Assembly (NCBI GenBank): GCA_002423325.1
Contig: DIVQ01000100.1
Coordinates: 13,486 to 20,510 of the forward strand
From: Anaerolineales bacterium UBA6128
GTDB taxonomy: Bacteria; Chloroflexota; Anaerolineae; UBA1429
Direction of reading: 5' to 3'
Length of the DNA stretch: 7,025 bases
How positions within the stretch are numbered: the first letter of the stretch is position 1; each line of letters begins with the position of its first letter. The translations under genes and the position numbers were made by a program. This document shows, piece by piece, positions 1 to 6,710 of this stretch. The notes below the pieces were generated by a model, which ran no database searches, had not been told where the DNA came from, and saw only the letters and a list, made by a program, of their open reading frames with translations.

Positions 1-64
1 CAGGACTCGAACCTGTGACCTCTTCCTTGTAAGGGAAGCGCTCTGCCAGTTGAGCTATTCGCCC
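1..64 (-). tRNA. tRNA-Val (anticodon UAC), 3' end cut by window edge
   Basis: Read on the minus strand, the gene begins GGGCGAA at position 64 (acceptor stem 5' side), then TA, then a D-arm starting GCTC with AACTGG in the loop and closing GAGC. The anticodon stem is CTTCC/GGAAG around the 7-base loop CTTACAA, which places anticodon TAC (reads GUA, valine). The T-arm is visible as ACAGG, loop TTCGAGT, then CCTG, where the window ends. The last base of the T-stem, the 3' acceptor strand and any encoded CCA therefore lie outside the window. The cloverleaf elements seen are intact. It lies downstream of argS on the same strand but has its own promoter, so it is probably an independent unit, possibly heading a tRNA cluster that continues to the left. 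Confidence 0.93.
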
Positions 65-88
65 GCGCGAGGATTCATCCAACGAGCG

Positions 89-117
89 AGTGTACCACAG
101 AGCCCGGCGAGCGTCAA
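89..117 (-). promoter_or_regulatory. Sigma70-type promoter for tRNA-Val
   Basis: On the minus strand there is a -35 box TTGACG (112-117), a 17-bp spacer and a -10 box TACACT (89-94). Transcription would start near position 82, about 18 bases before the mature tRNA 5' end at 64. That is a normal short tRNA leader removed by RNase P. The hexamers, spacing and placement all fit a strong stable-RNA promoter. Confidence 0.72.
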
Positions 118-186
118 ACAGATAGGCTGTATACTCTTTGATATGTTTTATTCCAGTTGGTTGTTATATTTGCTGCTTGAGATGCG
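118..186. other. AT-rich spacer between argS and the tRNA promoter
   Basis: Only 19 of the 60 bases at 121-180 are G or C, in clear contrast to the GC-rich genes around it. It separates the argS stop codon from the tRNA promoter. I see no hairpin followed by a T-run on the minus strand, so no intrinsic terminator is called. The AT-richness may help promoter activity downstream (an UP-element-like role), which is inference. Confidence 0.4.
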
Positions 187-1851
187 CTACATCTGCTCCG
201 GGGCAGACATCCCCATGATCTCCAGCACACGGGCGAGCACTAGGCGACAGGCCGAAATGAGTTTGAGGCGTGCCTGGCTTGTCTCCAGGTCGGCGGGCTC
301 GGCACTTACGACGCGGCAATCGCGGTAGAACGAGTGCAGGGCAGACGCCAGTTCGTAGGCATAGTAGGTGAGATGGTGTGGGGCGAGATTGTCTGCCGCC
401 AACTGGATGACCTCGGGCAGGCGGATCATCTGTCGGATGAGCGCGAGCTCGGGTTCAGCATTGAGCAGTTGAACGTCGCCGTCTGCCCAGTTCACGTCGG
501 TGGCGCGCCGCAGGATGCTGCAGATGCGCGCGTGGGCGTACTGGATGTAAAAGACCGGGTTATCGTCGGTCTGCTTTTTGGCCAAGTCCAGGTCAAAGTC
601 CATCTGGCTGTCGGCCGAGCGCGACAGCAGGAAATACCGTACGGCGTCGGGTCCCACTTCGTCGATCACTTCGCGCAGTGTGATGGTGTCACCGGTGCGC
701 TTGGACAGGCGCACGATCTCGCCGGCACGCTTGAGCGTCACCAGTTGATAGAGCACAAAGACGAGGCGCTCGGGGTCCAGCCCGAGGGCTCGCATCATCG
801 CCTTCATGCGGGGCACATGGCCCTGGTGATCGGCGCCCCAGACGTCAATGACGCGGTCAAAGCCGCGCTCGACGAATTTGTTATAGTGGTAGGCGATGTC
901 GGAGGCAAAGTAGCCTGGCCCGCCAACAGTGCGGACGATGACCTCGTCCTTGGTGTCTCCCAGCGCGGTTGCGCGGAACCAAGTGGCGCCGTCCTGGTCA
1001 TACACGTGGCCGCCGGCGTGCAGCAGTTGCATCACCTTGTCATACTGGCCGTTGTCGTACAGCGATTGCTCAGAGAACCAGCAGTCATACTGGACGGCCA
1101 TGGCCGCCAGGTCTGCTCGCGCCCCATCGAGCACGAGCTGCAGGCCGAGGGCGCCGACGGCGCCTATCGCGGCGGCGTTGGGCATCTCCAGGAACGCTGT
1201 GCCGTGCTCGCGAGCGAGGTCGGCGCCCCATTCGGCCATGTAGGCACCGTGGTAGCCATCCTCGGGGACCGCGACGTCTTGGCCCAGGGCTTGGGCGTAG
1301 CGCGCGTATAGCGTCTCGTTGAACAGCCGAATGCGACTGCCCGCATCATTGACATAATATTCGCGCTGCACCGCATAGCCGGCGGCGTCCAGCACCGACG
1401 CGATCGTGTCGCCGAGCACGGCGTTGCGCGCCGAACCGACGTGCAGGGGACCGGTGGGGTTCGCGCTGACGAACTCTACCTGTACGCTGGCACCCGCGCC
1501 GGTCTGCAGCCGGCCGATGGCGGCGTCGGGTTGCAGCAGGGCGTCGACCTGTGCTGCCAGCCAGCGGTCGGCCAGCCAAAAGTTGAGAAAGCCGGGCGCG
1601 GCCACGTCAACGCGCTCGACAAAGTCCAGCGGCGGCATGTGCCGGGCGATCTGCTGCGCGATGGCCATTGGCGCCTGGCGGGCGACCTTGGCCAACTGCA
1701 GGCAGACTGGCGTGGCGTAATCGCCCGCGGAGGCCTGTTTTGGGCGCTCCACTGGAATGGGGGAAGGCAGCTCGAAGGCGGGCAGATGGCCGGCGGCCTG
1801 GGCTGCGCGAATGGCTTGGGCGACGGCGGCCTGAAGTTGGGCGTCGAGCAT
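187..1851 (-). CDS. argS: Arginyl-tRNA synthetase (class I)
   Basis: Cytoplasmic class I aminoacyl-tRNA synthetase that charges tRNA-Arg with arginine using ATP. The product is 554 residues, the normal bacterial length. The N-terminal ArgS-specific domain spans about residues 1-90 (GFLNFWL at 87-93). The Rossmann catalytic core carries SANPTGPLHVG (129-139) with the HIGH-type motif HVGSARN at 137-143. The last position of HIGH is Ser rather than His. The KMSKS-type loop is RLSKRTGD (381-388), followed by a DEVGPDAVRYFLL segment (397-409) typical of ArgS. The C-terminal DALR-type anticodon-binding domain runs from about 433 and ends in GMSAPEQM, a usual ArgS tail. The ATG at 1849-1851 is the best start: it gives a normal N-terminus and sits 5 bp after the polA stop. 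The nearest SD-like GGAG (1866-1869) lies inside the polA end, 14 bases upstream, which is rather far, so translational coupling to polA is likely. The stop is TAG at 187-189. Confidence 0.97.
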   Translation of the reverse strand: MLDAQLQAAVAQAIRAAQAAGHLPAFELPSPIPVERPKQASAGDYATPVCLQLAKVARQAPMAIAQQIARHMPPLDFVERVDVAAPGFLNFWLADRWLAAQVDALLQPDAAIGRLQTGAGASVQVEFVSANPTGPLHVGSARNAVLGDTIASVLDAAGYAVQREYYVNDAGSRIRLFNETLYARYAQALGQDVAVPEDGYHGAYMAEWGADLAREHGTAFLEMPNAAAIGAVGALGLQLVLDGARADLAAMAVQYDCWFSEQSLYDNGQYDKVMQLLHAGGHVYDQDGATWFRATALGDTKDEVIVRTVGGPGYFASDIAYHYNKFVERGFDRVIDVWGADHQGHVPRMKAMMRALGLDPERLVFVLYQLVTLKRAGEIVRLSKRTGDTITLREVIDEVGPDAVRYFLLSRSADSQMDFDLDLAKKQTDDNPVFYIQYAHARICSILRRATDVNWADGDVQLLNAEPELALIRQMIRLPEVIQLAADNLAPHHLTYYAYELASALHSFYRDCRVVSAEPADLETSQARLKLISACRLVLARVLEIMGMSAPEQM

Positions 1852-1856
1852 GGGGG

Positions 1857-4610
1857 CTAGTTCATCTCCATCCAGTTTGTGCCGATGGCGGCGTCCACCT
1901 TGAGTGGCACCGACAGCGGATAGGCGTTCTGCATCGTTTCGATGACCAGGGGGCGCACCTCATCCAGTTCCGCCTCCGGCACCTCGAGCACGAGTTCGTC
2001 ATGCACCTGCAGCACCATGGCGGCGCCGAGTCTGCGCGCTGCCAGCTGGCGATCGAGCGTGATCATCGCGAGCTTCAAGATGTCTGCGGCGCTGCCCTGG
2101 ATGGGCATATTGACTGCCGCGCGCTCGGCTGCGCGCATCACGGCCTGGGCGCTGCGGGTCTGAAGCTCGGGGAAGTAGCGCCGGCGCCCGAGAATTGTCT
2201 CCACATAGCCCTGCTCATGGGCGCGCTTCACGGTGTCGTCCAGGTAGGCTTTGACCTGGCTGAAACGCGCAAAGTAGGCGTCGATGAACTCGCGCGCCTG
2301 CGGGACCGTCAGATCGGTGCGGGCCGACAGACCATAGTCGCCCATGCCGTACATGAGGCCAAAGTTGATGGCTTTGGCCAGGCTACGCTGCGCCGAGGTG
2401 ACTTCGCCCAGGGGGATACCCAGGATCGCGGCTGCTGTTGAGGCGTGTACGTCTTCGTTGCGGTGAAACGCGCCGAGCAGCTCGGGGTCCTGCGACACGT
2501 GCGCCAGGATGCGCAACTCAACCTGGGAATAGTCACAGCTCAGCAGAACGTGCCCCTTGGGCGCCACGAACGCTGCTCGCACCTGCTTGCCCATCTCGGT
2601 GCGTATGGGGATGTTCTGCAGGTTGGGATCGGCCGATGACAGGCGTCCGGTGCTTGCGCCGGTCTGCTTGAAGGAGGTGTGCACGCGGCCCGTGTGCGGA
2701 TTGATCATCTCGGGCAGTGCATCCAGATAGGTGCTCTTGAGCTTTTCGAGCTGGCGATATTCAAGGATCAGCTCGACGATGGGGTGTTTGTCCCTGAGCG
2801 CGTCCATGACCGCGGCATCGGTGGAGTATCCGGTGCGGGTGCGGCGCTGTACGGGCAATCCGAGTTCATCGAACAGGACCGCGCCGAGCTGCTGGGTCGA
2901 ATTAAGGTTGAAGGGGTGGCCGGCCAGCTGGTGCACCTCATCGCGTAGCGCGTCGAGCCGCTGACTGAATTCCTGGGACATTGTGCGCAAATAGTCGGCG
3001 TCGACGACCATGCCGTGCATCTGCATGCGGATCAGCACGGGCACGAGTGGCATTTCCACGTCGTTAAGCAAGTGGAGCTGGTTACGCTCGCGAAGATCAT
3101 GCGTCAGCGACTCGACCAGTCGCAAGGTGAGGTCTGCATCGGCGCAGGCGTAGGGAGACACGCGCGCGATGCTGACGGCGTCCATGGTGATCTGGCTGCG
3201 ACCGGTGCCGATCAGGCTGGTTATCTCGGGCGTCTCCACGCCGAGGCGCTGCCAGGCCAGAGACTTGAGGCCGAGGCCGGTGCCGGACGGATCGAGCAGC
3301 CAGGCCGCAATCATGGTATCACAGACAAGCCCTTGGACAGGCATACCGTGTTGGGCCAGCACGATGACGTCGAACTGGGCGTTGTGACAGATCTTGGCGA
3401 TGGCCGGATCGGCCAGCACGGGGGCGAGCCGGGGGCGAACGTCGTCCAGCGACAGTTGGTCTCCCGGGCGTAAGCGCTCGTCATGGCCCACTGGGATGTA
3501 ATGGGCGCAGTGTGGCGCCGTGGAGAGCGAGATGCCGACCAGATGGGTGCGCATGGCGTCGGTGCTGGTGGTCTCGGTATCGAGCGCAACGCGCTTGGCT
3601 GCGCGCACGCTGCTGATCAGCGCGTCCAGCGCCTCGATTGTGTCCACCGTGTGGTAACTGCAGTCAGAGGGCGGCGGGGCTTGCTGGGGCTCCGCGACGG
3701 TTGCTTCGCCAAACAGCCCGAGCTGGTGTGTTGGCGCTTCAGCCGCCAAACCGGGGAGTCGATGCACCAGGCTGCGAAAGCCGAGCTCGCGCAGCAGATC
3801 CATCACCTTGTCACGATCATAGTGGCCCCACTGCGCGGCCTTGAGATCCAAGTCCACGGGCAGGTCAGTCACAATGCGCGCCAGACGTTGGCTGAAAAAA
3901 GCCGATTCGCGCCCCTCGATCAATGCCTGTCGGAAGCGCTCAGGTGTCACCTCATCGATATGGTCGTAGATCGCCTGGAGCGAGCCATACTGCTGCAGCA
4001 GCGCGGTGGCGGTCTTGGGTCCAACGCCGCGCACACCGGGAATGTTATCGGAACTGTCGCCTGCCAGGGACTTGTAATCCACCAACTGGGCGGGCTCCAG
4101 ACCGTAGCGCTCGCGAACGGCAGCGGGGTCATAAAGCGCCACTTCGCCGAGCGTACGTTTGGGGGTAAGGACACTGACGCGAGACGTGGCCAGCTGGAAG
4201 GTGTCGCTGTCGCCGGTGACGATGATGGTCTCGAGGCCCTGCTGCTCGGCCAGTGCGGCCAGCGAGCCGAGTACGTCGTCGGCCTCGTAGCCCTCCCGGG
4301 TGCAGATGGGGATCGCCAACGCCTGCACGAGTTGCGTCACGCGGGCAAACTGCACGCGCAGGTCGTCGGGCGTTTCGGCGCGGTTGGCCTTGTACTCTGC
4401 GTACTCCTGGTGACGGAAGGTCTTGCCGACATCAAACGTGGCCACGACGAACTCGGGTGTATAGTCCTCGATGGCCTTGAGGAGCATGTTCGCAAAGCCG
4501 AGCACGGCGTTGGTCGGTTCGCCGCTGGGGCCGTTCATGGGTGGCAGGGCGTGGTACGCACGATAGGCCATGGCATGCCCATCGATCAACAACAGACGTC
4601 TCTTGTGCAC
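1857..4610 (-). CDS. polA: DNA polymerase I, three-domain with intact proofreading motifs
   Basis: Gap-filling and repair polymerase that also removes Okazaki primers. From the GTG start it is 917 residues. The 5' nuclease domain (about 1-290) shows LLLIDGHAMAYRAYHAL near the N-terminus, EADDVLGS (about 109-116), VTGDSDT (131-137) and a helix-3-turn-helix region with GDSSDNIPGVRGVGPKTA (184-201). The 3'-5' exonuclease domain (about 330-515) keeps Exo I DTET (Asp344, Glu346), Exo II NAQFD (Asp414) and Exo III YACAD (Tyr487, Asp491), so proofreading looks functional, unlike Taq-type enzymes. The polymerase domain has motif A CDYSQVELR (Asp693, Glu698), motif B with Arg742, Lys746, Phe750 and Tyr754, and motif C VHDE (His870, Asp871, Glu872). 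Phe750 matches E. coli F762. A longer frame begins at a TTG at 4649, but that codon lies upstream of the -10 box. The GTG at 4608-4610 has a strong SD and directly precedes the conserved N-terminus. It is probably co-transcribed with argS. Confidence 0.97.
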   Translation of the reverse strand: MHKRRLLLIDGHAMAYRAYHALPPMNGPSGEPTNAVLGFANMLLKAIEDYTPEFVVATFDVGKTFRHQEYAEYKANRAETPDDLRVQFARVTQLVQALAIPICTREGYEADDVLGSLAALAEQQGLETIIVTGDSDTFQLATSRVSVLTPKRTLGEVALYDPAAVRERYGLEPAQLVDYKSLAGDSSDNIPGVRGVGPKTATALLQQYGSLQAIYDHIDEVTPERFRQALIEGRESAFFSQRLARIVTDLPVDLDLKAAQWGHYDRDKVMDLLRELGFRSLVHRLPGLAAEAPTHQLGLFGEATVAEPQQAPPPSDCSYHTVDTIEALDALISSVRAAKRVALDTETTSTDAMRTHLVGISLSTAPHCAHYIPVGHDERLRPGDQLSLDDVRPRLAPVLADPAIAKICHNAQFDVIVLAQHGMPVQGLVCDTMIAAWLLDPSGTGLGLKSLAWQRLGVETPEITSLIGTGRSQITMDAVSIARVSPYACADADLTLRLVESLTHDLRERNQLHLLNDVEMPLVPVLIRMQMHGMVVDADYLRTMSQEFSQRLDALRDEVHQLAGHPFNLNSTQQLGAVLFDELGLPVQRRTRTGYSTDAAVMDALRDKHPIVELILEYRQLEKLKSTYLDALPEMINPHTGRVHTSFKQTGASTGRLSSADPNLQNIPIRTEMGKQVRAAFVAPKGHVLLSCDYSQVELRILAHVSQDPELLGAFHRNEDVHASTAAAILGIPLGEVTSAQRSLAKAINFGLMYGMGDYGLSARTDLTVPQAREFIDAYFARFSQVKAYLDDTVKRAHEQGYVETILGRRRYFPELQTRSAQAVMRAAERAAVNMPIQGSAADILKLAMITLDRQLAARRLGAAMVLQVHDELVLEVPEAELDEVRPLVIETMQNAYPLSVPLKVDAAIGTNWMEMN

Positions 4611-4614
4611 TTTG

Positions 4615-4621
4615 CCCTCCC
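4615..4621 (-). promoter_or_regulatory. Ribosome binding site deciding the polA GTG start
   Basis: On the minus strand GGGAGGG is followed by CAAA and then GTG (4608-4610), a 4-base gap. This is the only good SD near the start of polA and selects the GTG start over the in-frame TTG 13 codons upstream. Confidence 0.8.
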
Positions 4622-4637
4622 ACCAGCTATACAGGGC

Positions 4638-4665
4638 ATTATAGCACAAGGCGGGTCTCGCACAA
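4638..4665 (-). promoter_or_regulatory. Promoter for polA-argS
   Basis: On the minus strand there is a perfect -10 box TATAAT (4638-4643), a 16-bp spacer and a weak -35 TTGTGC (4660-4665; the first three bases match consensus). The predicted start of transcription is near 4631, giving a leader of about 20 bases before the GTG. The polA reading frame extended to TTG 4649 would begin upstream of this transcript, which argues against that start. The promoter sits in the 98-bp gap after the lyase-family gene, so polA need not depend on read-through. Confidence 0.68.
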
Positions 4666-4708
4666 TATCACGGGCACTCGGGCGGCGGCCCAGCGCAGGC
4701 GGCGCGTC

Positions 4709-5608
4709 CTAGTAGCGTGGGCCTCCCATCGTCTGCAGAATCTCGAGCGTCTCGCGGCAATCCGCTTCATCAAGGCGGAGTTTGCCAAAATCTGGGCGAG
4801 TATAGCGTGTGTTGAAAACGCCTTCGTGCATCAGAAACCACTTGCCGGCTTCACCCGGGGCCGTGTGCCAGCGCCAAAAGACGAGCGGCAGCATGTGGTT
4901 CCAGACAGCGCGAGCCTCGGCGTGTTGGCCGGCCTGCCACAGGTCAAAGACGTGGGCGTACGAGTGGGCGGCGCAGCAGCTGGGCATGACGCCCCGCGCT
5001 CCCCAGGCGAGTTCAGCGGGATAGTGCAGGCCGGGCCCAAAGGCGGTCAGTCGCTGTCCCAGTTCGGCAATGTACTGCCGCAGCTTGGGGCCGTGGTTGG
5101 TCTCCTCCTTGACGTAGCGCACCGTCGGCACGCGCTCCAGTAGCGCGTTGAGGAACGGCACCTGCATATTAGAGGTGGCGTGCACCATGATGGGGATGTC
5201 CAGCCCCTCGGCGATGGACTGATAGTGGGCGAGCATTGCCTCGTCGGTCACATCCTGGGTATTGAGCGTGCCGGTCCAATGCTCTGGCGGCATGACAAAG
5301 ACGCCATCAGCGCCGGAGCGCTGCGCATGCTGACAGAGTCGTGCGGACTCCGCGGTCGTGGTGGCTGAGCATCCGGCCAGCACAATGATCCGTCCGGCGT
5401 TCGCCTCGGTGATCGCCTCGAGCGCACGCCTGCGCTCGTCCTCGGTCAGGTGGCGCGCCTCCGAGTCGCCGCCATTGGGCGACATGCCCTGAGCGCCGTT
5501 GTCGATCAGGTAGTGCGTCAACCGGCGCAGGCTGTCGAGGTCAACCTCGTTGTCTGCGGTGTAGGGGGTGGGAATGATCGGGCAGTAACCGGATAGGGGC
5601 TTGGTCAT
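4709..5608 (-). CDS. DHDPS/N-acetylneuraminate lyase family protein with atypical active site
   Basis: A class I aldolase-fold (TIM barrel) protein of 299 residues, the usual family length. Family members form a Schiff base between a barrel lysine and a 2-keto acid such as pyruvate. Visible landmarks are the N-terminal PIIPTPYT (10-17), GGDSEARHLTEDE (46-58) where most members have a GTTGE loop, VFVMPPEHW (103-111) where most have a PYYN-type motif, and VKEET (166-170) with the presumed Schiff-base Lys167. By eye against E. coli DapA, Thr44 and Thr45 become Gly47 and Asp48, and Tyr133 becomes Glu109. Lysine-pathway DHDPS activity is therefore unlikely, and a 2-keto-3-deoxy sugar acid lyase or dehydratase is more plausible from the neighbours. 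The ATG at 5606-5608 is chosen because AAGGAG lies 6 bases upstream and the promoter boxes occupy the alternative N-terminal extension that reaches TTG 5677. The gene is divergent from the CBM9-like gene. The substrate is not identifiable. Confidence 0.85.
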   Translation of the reverse strand: MTKPLSGYCPIIPTPYTADNEVDLDSLRRLTHYLIDNGAQGMSPNGGDSEARHLTEDERRRALEAITEANAGRIIVLAGCSATTTAESARLCQHAQRSGADGVFVMPPEHWTGTLNTQDVTDEAMLAHYQSIAEGLDIPIMVHATSNMQVPFLNALLERVPTVRYVKEETNHGPKLRQYIAELGQRLTAFGPGLHYPAELAWGARGVMPSCCAAHSYAHVFDLWQAGQHAEARAVWNHMLPLVFWRWHTAPGEAGKWFLMHEGVFNTRYTRPDFGKLRLDEADCRETLEILQTMGGPRY

Positions 5609-5614
5609 CGGGCG

Positions 5615-5620
5615 CTCCTT
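5615..5620 (-). promoter_or_regulatory. Ribosome binding site of the lyase-family gene
   Basis: AAGGAG on the minus strand, with 6 bases between it and the ATG at 5606-5608. It fixes that start and excludes the 23-codon upstream extension. Confidence 0.82.
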
Positions 5621-5649
5621 GTGTGCGGTCGGTGAGCCACCGCGCGGGG

Positions 5650-5677
5650 ATTCTAGCAGAGGGCTGGGGTGTGTCAA
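5650..5677 (-). promoter_or_regulatory. Strong sigma70-type promoter of the lyase-family gene
   Basis: On the minus strand a perfect -35 box TTGACA (5672-5677), a 16-bp spacer and -10 box TAGAAT (5650-5655; five of six match TATAAT). The start of transcription is expected near 5643, giving a leader of about 35 bases. It is the best promoter in the window by consensus match. Confidence 0.8.
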
Positions 5678-5720
5678 CCCGCGCGCGCTGCGCGCTAACT
5701 GGACGCGCGGCTATCTGGGC
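5678..5720. promoter_or_regulatory. Possible operator between divergent promoters (GC palindrome/tandem repeat)
   Basis: The core between the two divergent promoter candidates holds GCGCGCT repeated twice in tandem (5683-5696). The same bases form a 13-bp palindrome, GCGCGC-T-GCGCGC (5683-5695). It lies directly upstream of the leftward -35 box, where a regulator shared by both genes could bind. In GC-rich DNA such a repeat can arise by chance, and no regulator gene is in the window. Confidence 0.25.
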
Positions 5721-5750
5721 TTGCGCATTTTGGCCCTGATGTGCTATGTT
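5721..5750 (+). promoter_or_regulatory. Candidate promoter of the CBM9-like gene
   Basis: On the plus strand TTGCGC (5721-5726), an 18-bp spacer and TATGTT (5745-5750). Transcription would start near 5757, about 45 bases before the ATG at 5802. The match to consensus is moderate, and the placement opposite the leftward promoter makes sense for a divergent unit. Confidence 0.4.
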
Positions 5751-5784
5751 GGCCGCGTTGCGGGGTGTGCAGAGTCAGCGTCGC

Positions 5785-5794
5785 AAGGAGGTGA
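5785..5794 (+). promoter_or_regulatory. Extended Shine-Dalgarno site of the CBM9-like gene
   Basis: AAGGAGGTGA is an unbroken 10-base match to the anti-SD tail of 16S rRNA. It is 7 bases before the ATG at 5802 (10 bases from the GGAGG core). It is the main reason for choosing this start over upstream in-frame codons. Confidence 0.82.
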
Positions 5795-5801
5795 CAGGGC
5801 G

Positions 5802-6620
5802 ATGCAGATAGACGACTGGGAGTTCTTTGAACGCTCCGTGAGCGACGTCGAGTGGTGGGCAGACATCCGACGGGCGCGGCGTCTGGTCCGACCGTCTACC
5901 TATGTCTGCTATCGCGCAGCCGAGCCGATCATCCCCGATGGACGGCTGACGGTGCCTTCGTGGCAGAAGGCGCCCTGGACCGGCGCTTTCGGGCACATTG
6001 CCAACCCGAACCAGGTGCCCGAGTTGGCGACCAACGCCAAGATGCTGTACGACGACACCTACTTTTTCGTGGGGGTGCAGATGGAGGCGTCGGACATCTG
6101 GGCGACTGTCACCACCCACGATGAGCACGTCTACGGCTATGACGCCGACCTGGAAGTGTTCATCGACCCCGACTGTGACGGCGAGCGCTATATGGAGTTC
6201 GGGATGAACGCCGCCAACTGCTACTATGACTTTCTTATGGAAAAGCCCTACTGGCGCGGCGGGCCGCGGTCGCTCGGCTGGAATTGGGAGGGGCTTAGAA
6301 GCGGTGTCCAGATCGACGGGACGCTGAACGCGCCCTGGATCAAGAGTCGCGGCTGGTCTGTAGTCATCGCCTTCGACCACGCGAGCATGCGCGCGCAGGC
6401 GCCCGGGGCCAACTTTCCGCCGAAGGACGGCGACGTCTGGCGCGTAAACATCTCACGGCTGGTGCGCGATCGCGAGCGCACCTGGGGGCGCGACTGGACT
6501 TGGTCGTGCATGGGTATCTACAATATGCATGTCCCCGAGCTGTACGGCTATGTGCAGTTCTCCGAAAAGATAGTCGGCACGGGGGACGTGGCTTTCACGG
6601 CGCCGTTGAACTGGGACTGA
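5802..6620 (+). CDS. CBM9-like carbohydrate-binding domain protein
   Basis: A single-domain protein of 272 residues resembling the family 9-like carbohydrate-binding domain (CBM9-like_3 type, DOMON-related beta-sandwich). Supporting segments are WQKAPWTGAFGHI (54-66), the YDDTYFFVGVQME strand (83-95), DADLEVFIDPDCDG (114-127), MEFGMNAANCYYDFLMEKPY (131-150), IDGTLNAPW (171-179), GWSVVIAF (184-191), GDVWRVNISR (210-219) and the closing NMHVPELYGYVQFS (241-254). It is rich in Trp and Tyr, as expected for sugar binding. From the ATG at 5802 there is no signal peptide or membrane segment, so it would be cytoplasmic, which is unusual for a carbohydrate-binding protein. An in-frame upstream extension could supply a lipoprotein-like leader, but it has no SD. 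No catalytic motif is recognised, and binding or an accessory role is inferred. The gene lies 90 bp before the enolase-type gene on the same strand, suggesting an operon. Confidence 0.82.
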   Translation: MQIDDWEFFERSVSDVEWWADIRRARRLVRPSTYVCYRAAEPIIPDGRLTVPSWQKAPWTGAFGHIANPNQVPELATNAKMLYDDTYFFVGVQMEASDIWATVTTHDEHVYGYDADLEVFIDPDCDGERYMEFGMNAANCYYDFLMEKPYWRGGPRSLGWNWEGLRSGVQIDGTLNAPWIKSRGWSVVIAFDHASMRAQAPGANFPPKDGDVWRVNISRLVRDRERTWGRDWTWSCMGIYNMHVPELYGYVQFSEKIVGTGDVAFTAPLNWD

Positions 6621-6710
6621 GGGCGGCGAAGCGCGGCACGCAACGGGGCGGCTGACAGGCGATCGCGTGGGTCTATCGACAGGCGTACCATGCAGTGGCG
6701 GGAGGCCAAG
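6621..6710 (+). other. 90-bp intergenic spacer within the presumed rightward operon
   Basis: GC-rich, with no convincing terminator hairpin plus T-run and no good promoter boxes. It contains the 8-base direct repeat GACAGGCG at 6654-6661 and 6678-6685, 24 bp apart start to start. An in-frame ATG at 6690 exists but lacks an SD. The spacing allows co-transcription of the two genes. Confidence 0.4.
6700..6705 (+). promoter_or_regulatory. Ribosome binding site of the enolase-type gene
   Basis: GGGAGG lies 5 bases before the ATG at 6711. It favours 6711 over the in-frame ATG at 6690, since the SD itself would lie inside the longer version. Confidence 0.78.

Noticed and set aside
50..328. 92-codon plus-strand open frame over the tRNA and the argS 3' end
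   Set aside because: It begins inside the tRNA gene and overlaps argS in antisense, with no recognisable product.
334..1311. 325-codon plus-strand open frame opposite argS
   Set aside because: Antisense shadow of a clearly conserved synthetase gene in GC-rich DNA. Its translation matches no family I recognise, and I did not see a well-placed ribosome binding site.
1668..2441. 257-codon plus-strand open frame spanning the polA/argS junction
   Set aside because: It overlaps two certain genes in antisense and has no domain signature.
4666..4708. Possible terminator after the lyase-family gene
   Set aside because: Only short GC-rich pairings such as GCC/GGC are seen, with no T-run on the minus strand, so an intrinsic terminator is not supported.
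3483..4712. 409-codon plus-strand open frame opposite the N-terminal half of polA
   Set aside because: Antisense to conserved PolA domains. The translation is low in recognisable motifs, and it crosses the polA promoter on the opposite strand. Long antisense frames are expected at this GC content.
5775..6380. 201-codon minus-strand open frame opposite the CBM9-like gene
   Set aside because: Shadow frame. The plus-strand reading has a perfect SD and clear domain motifs.
6654..6685. GACAGGCG direct repeat as a regulatory or integration site
   Set aside because: Only 8 bases, with no further repeat copies or palindromy that would support a function.
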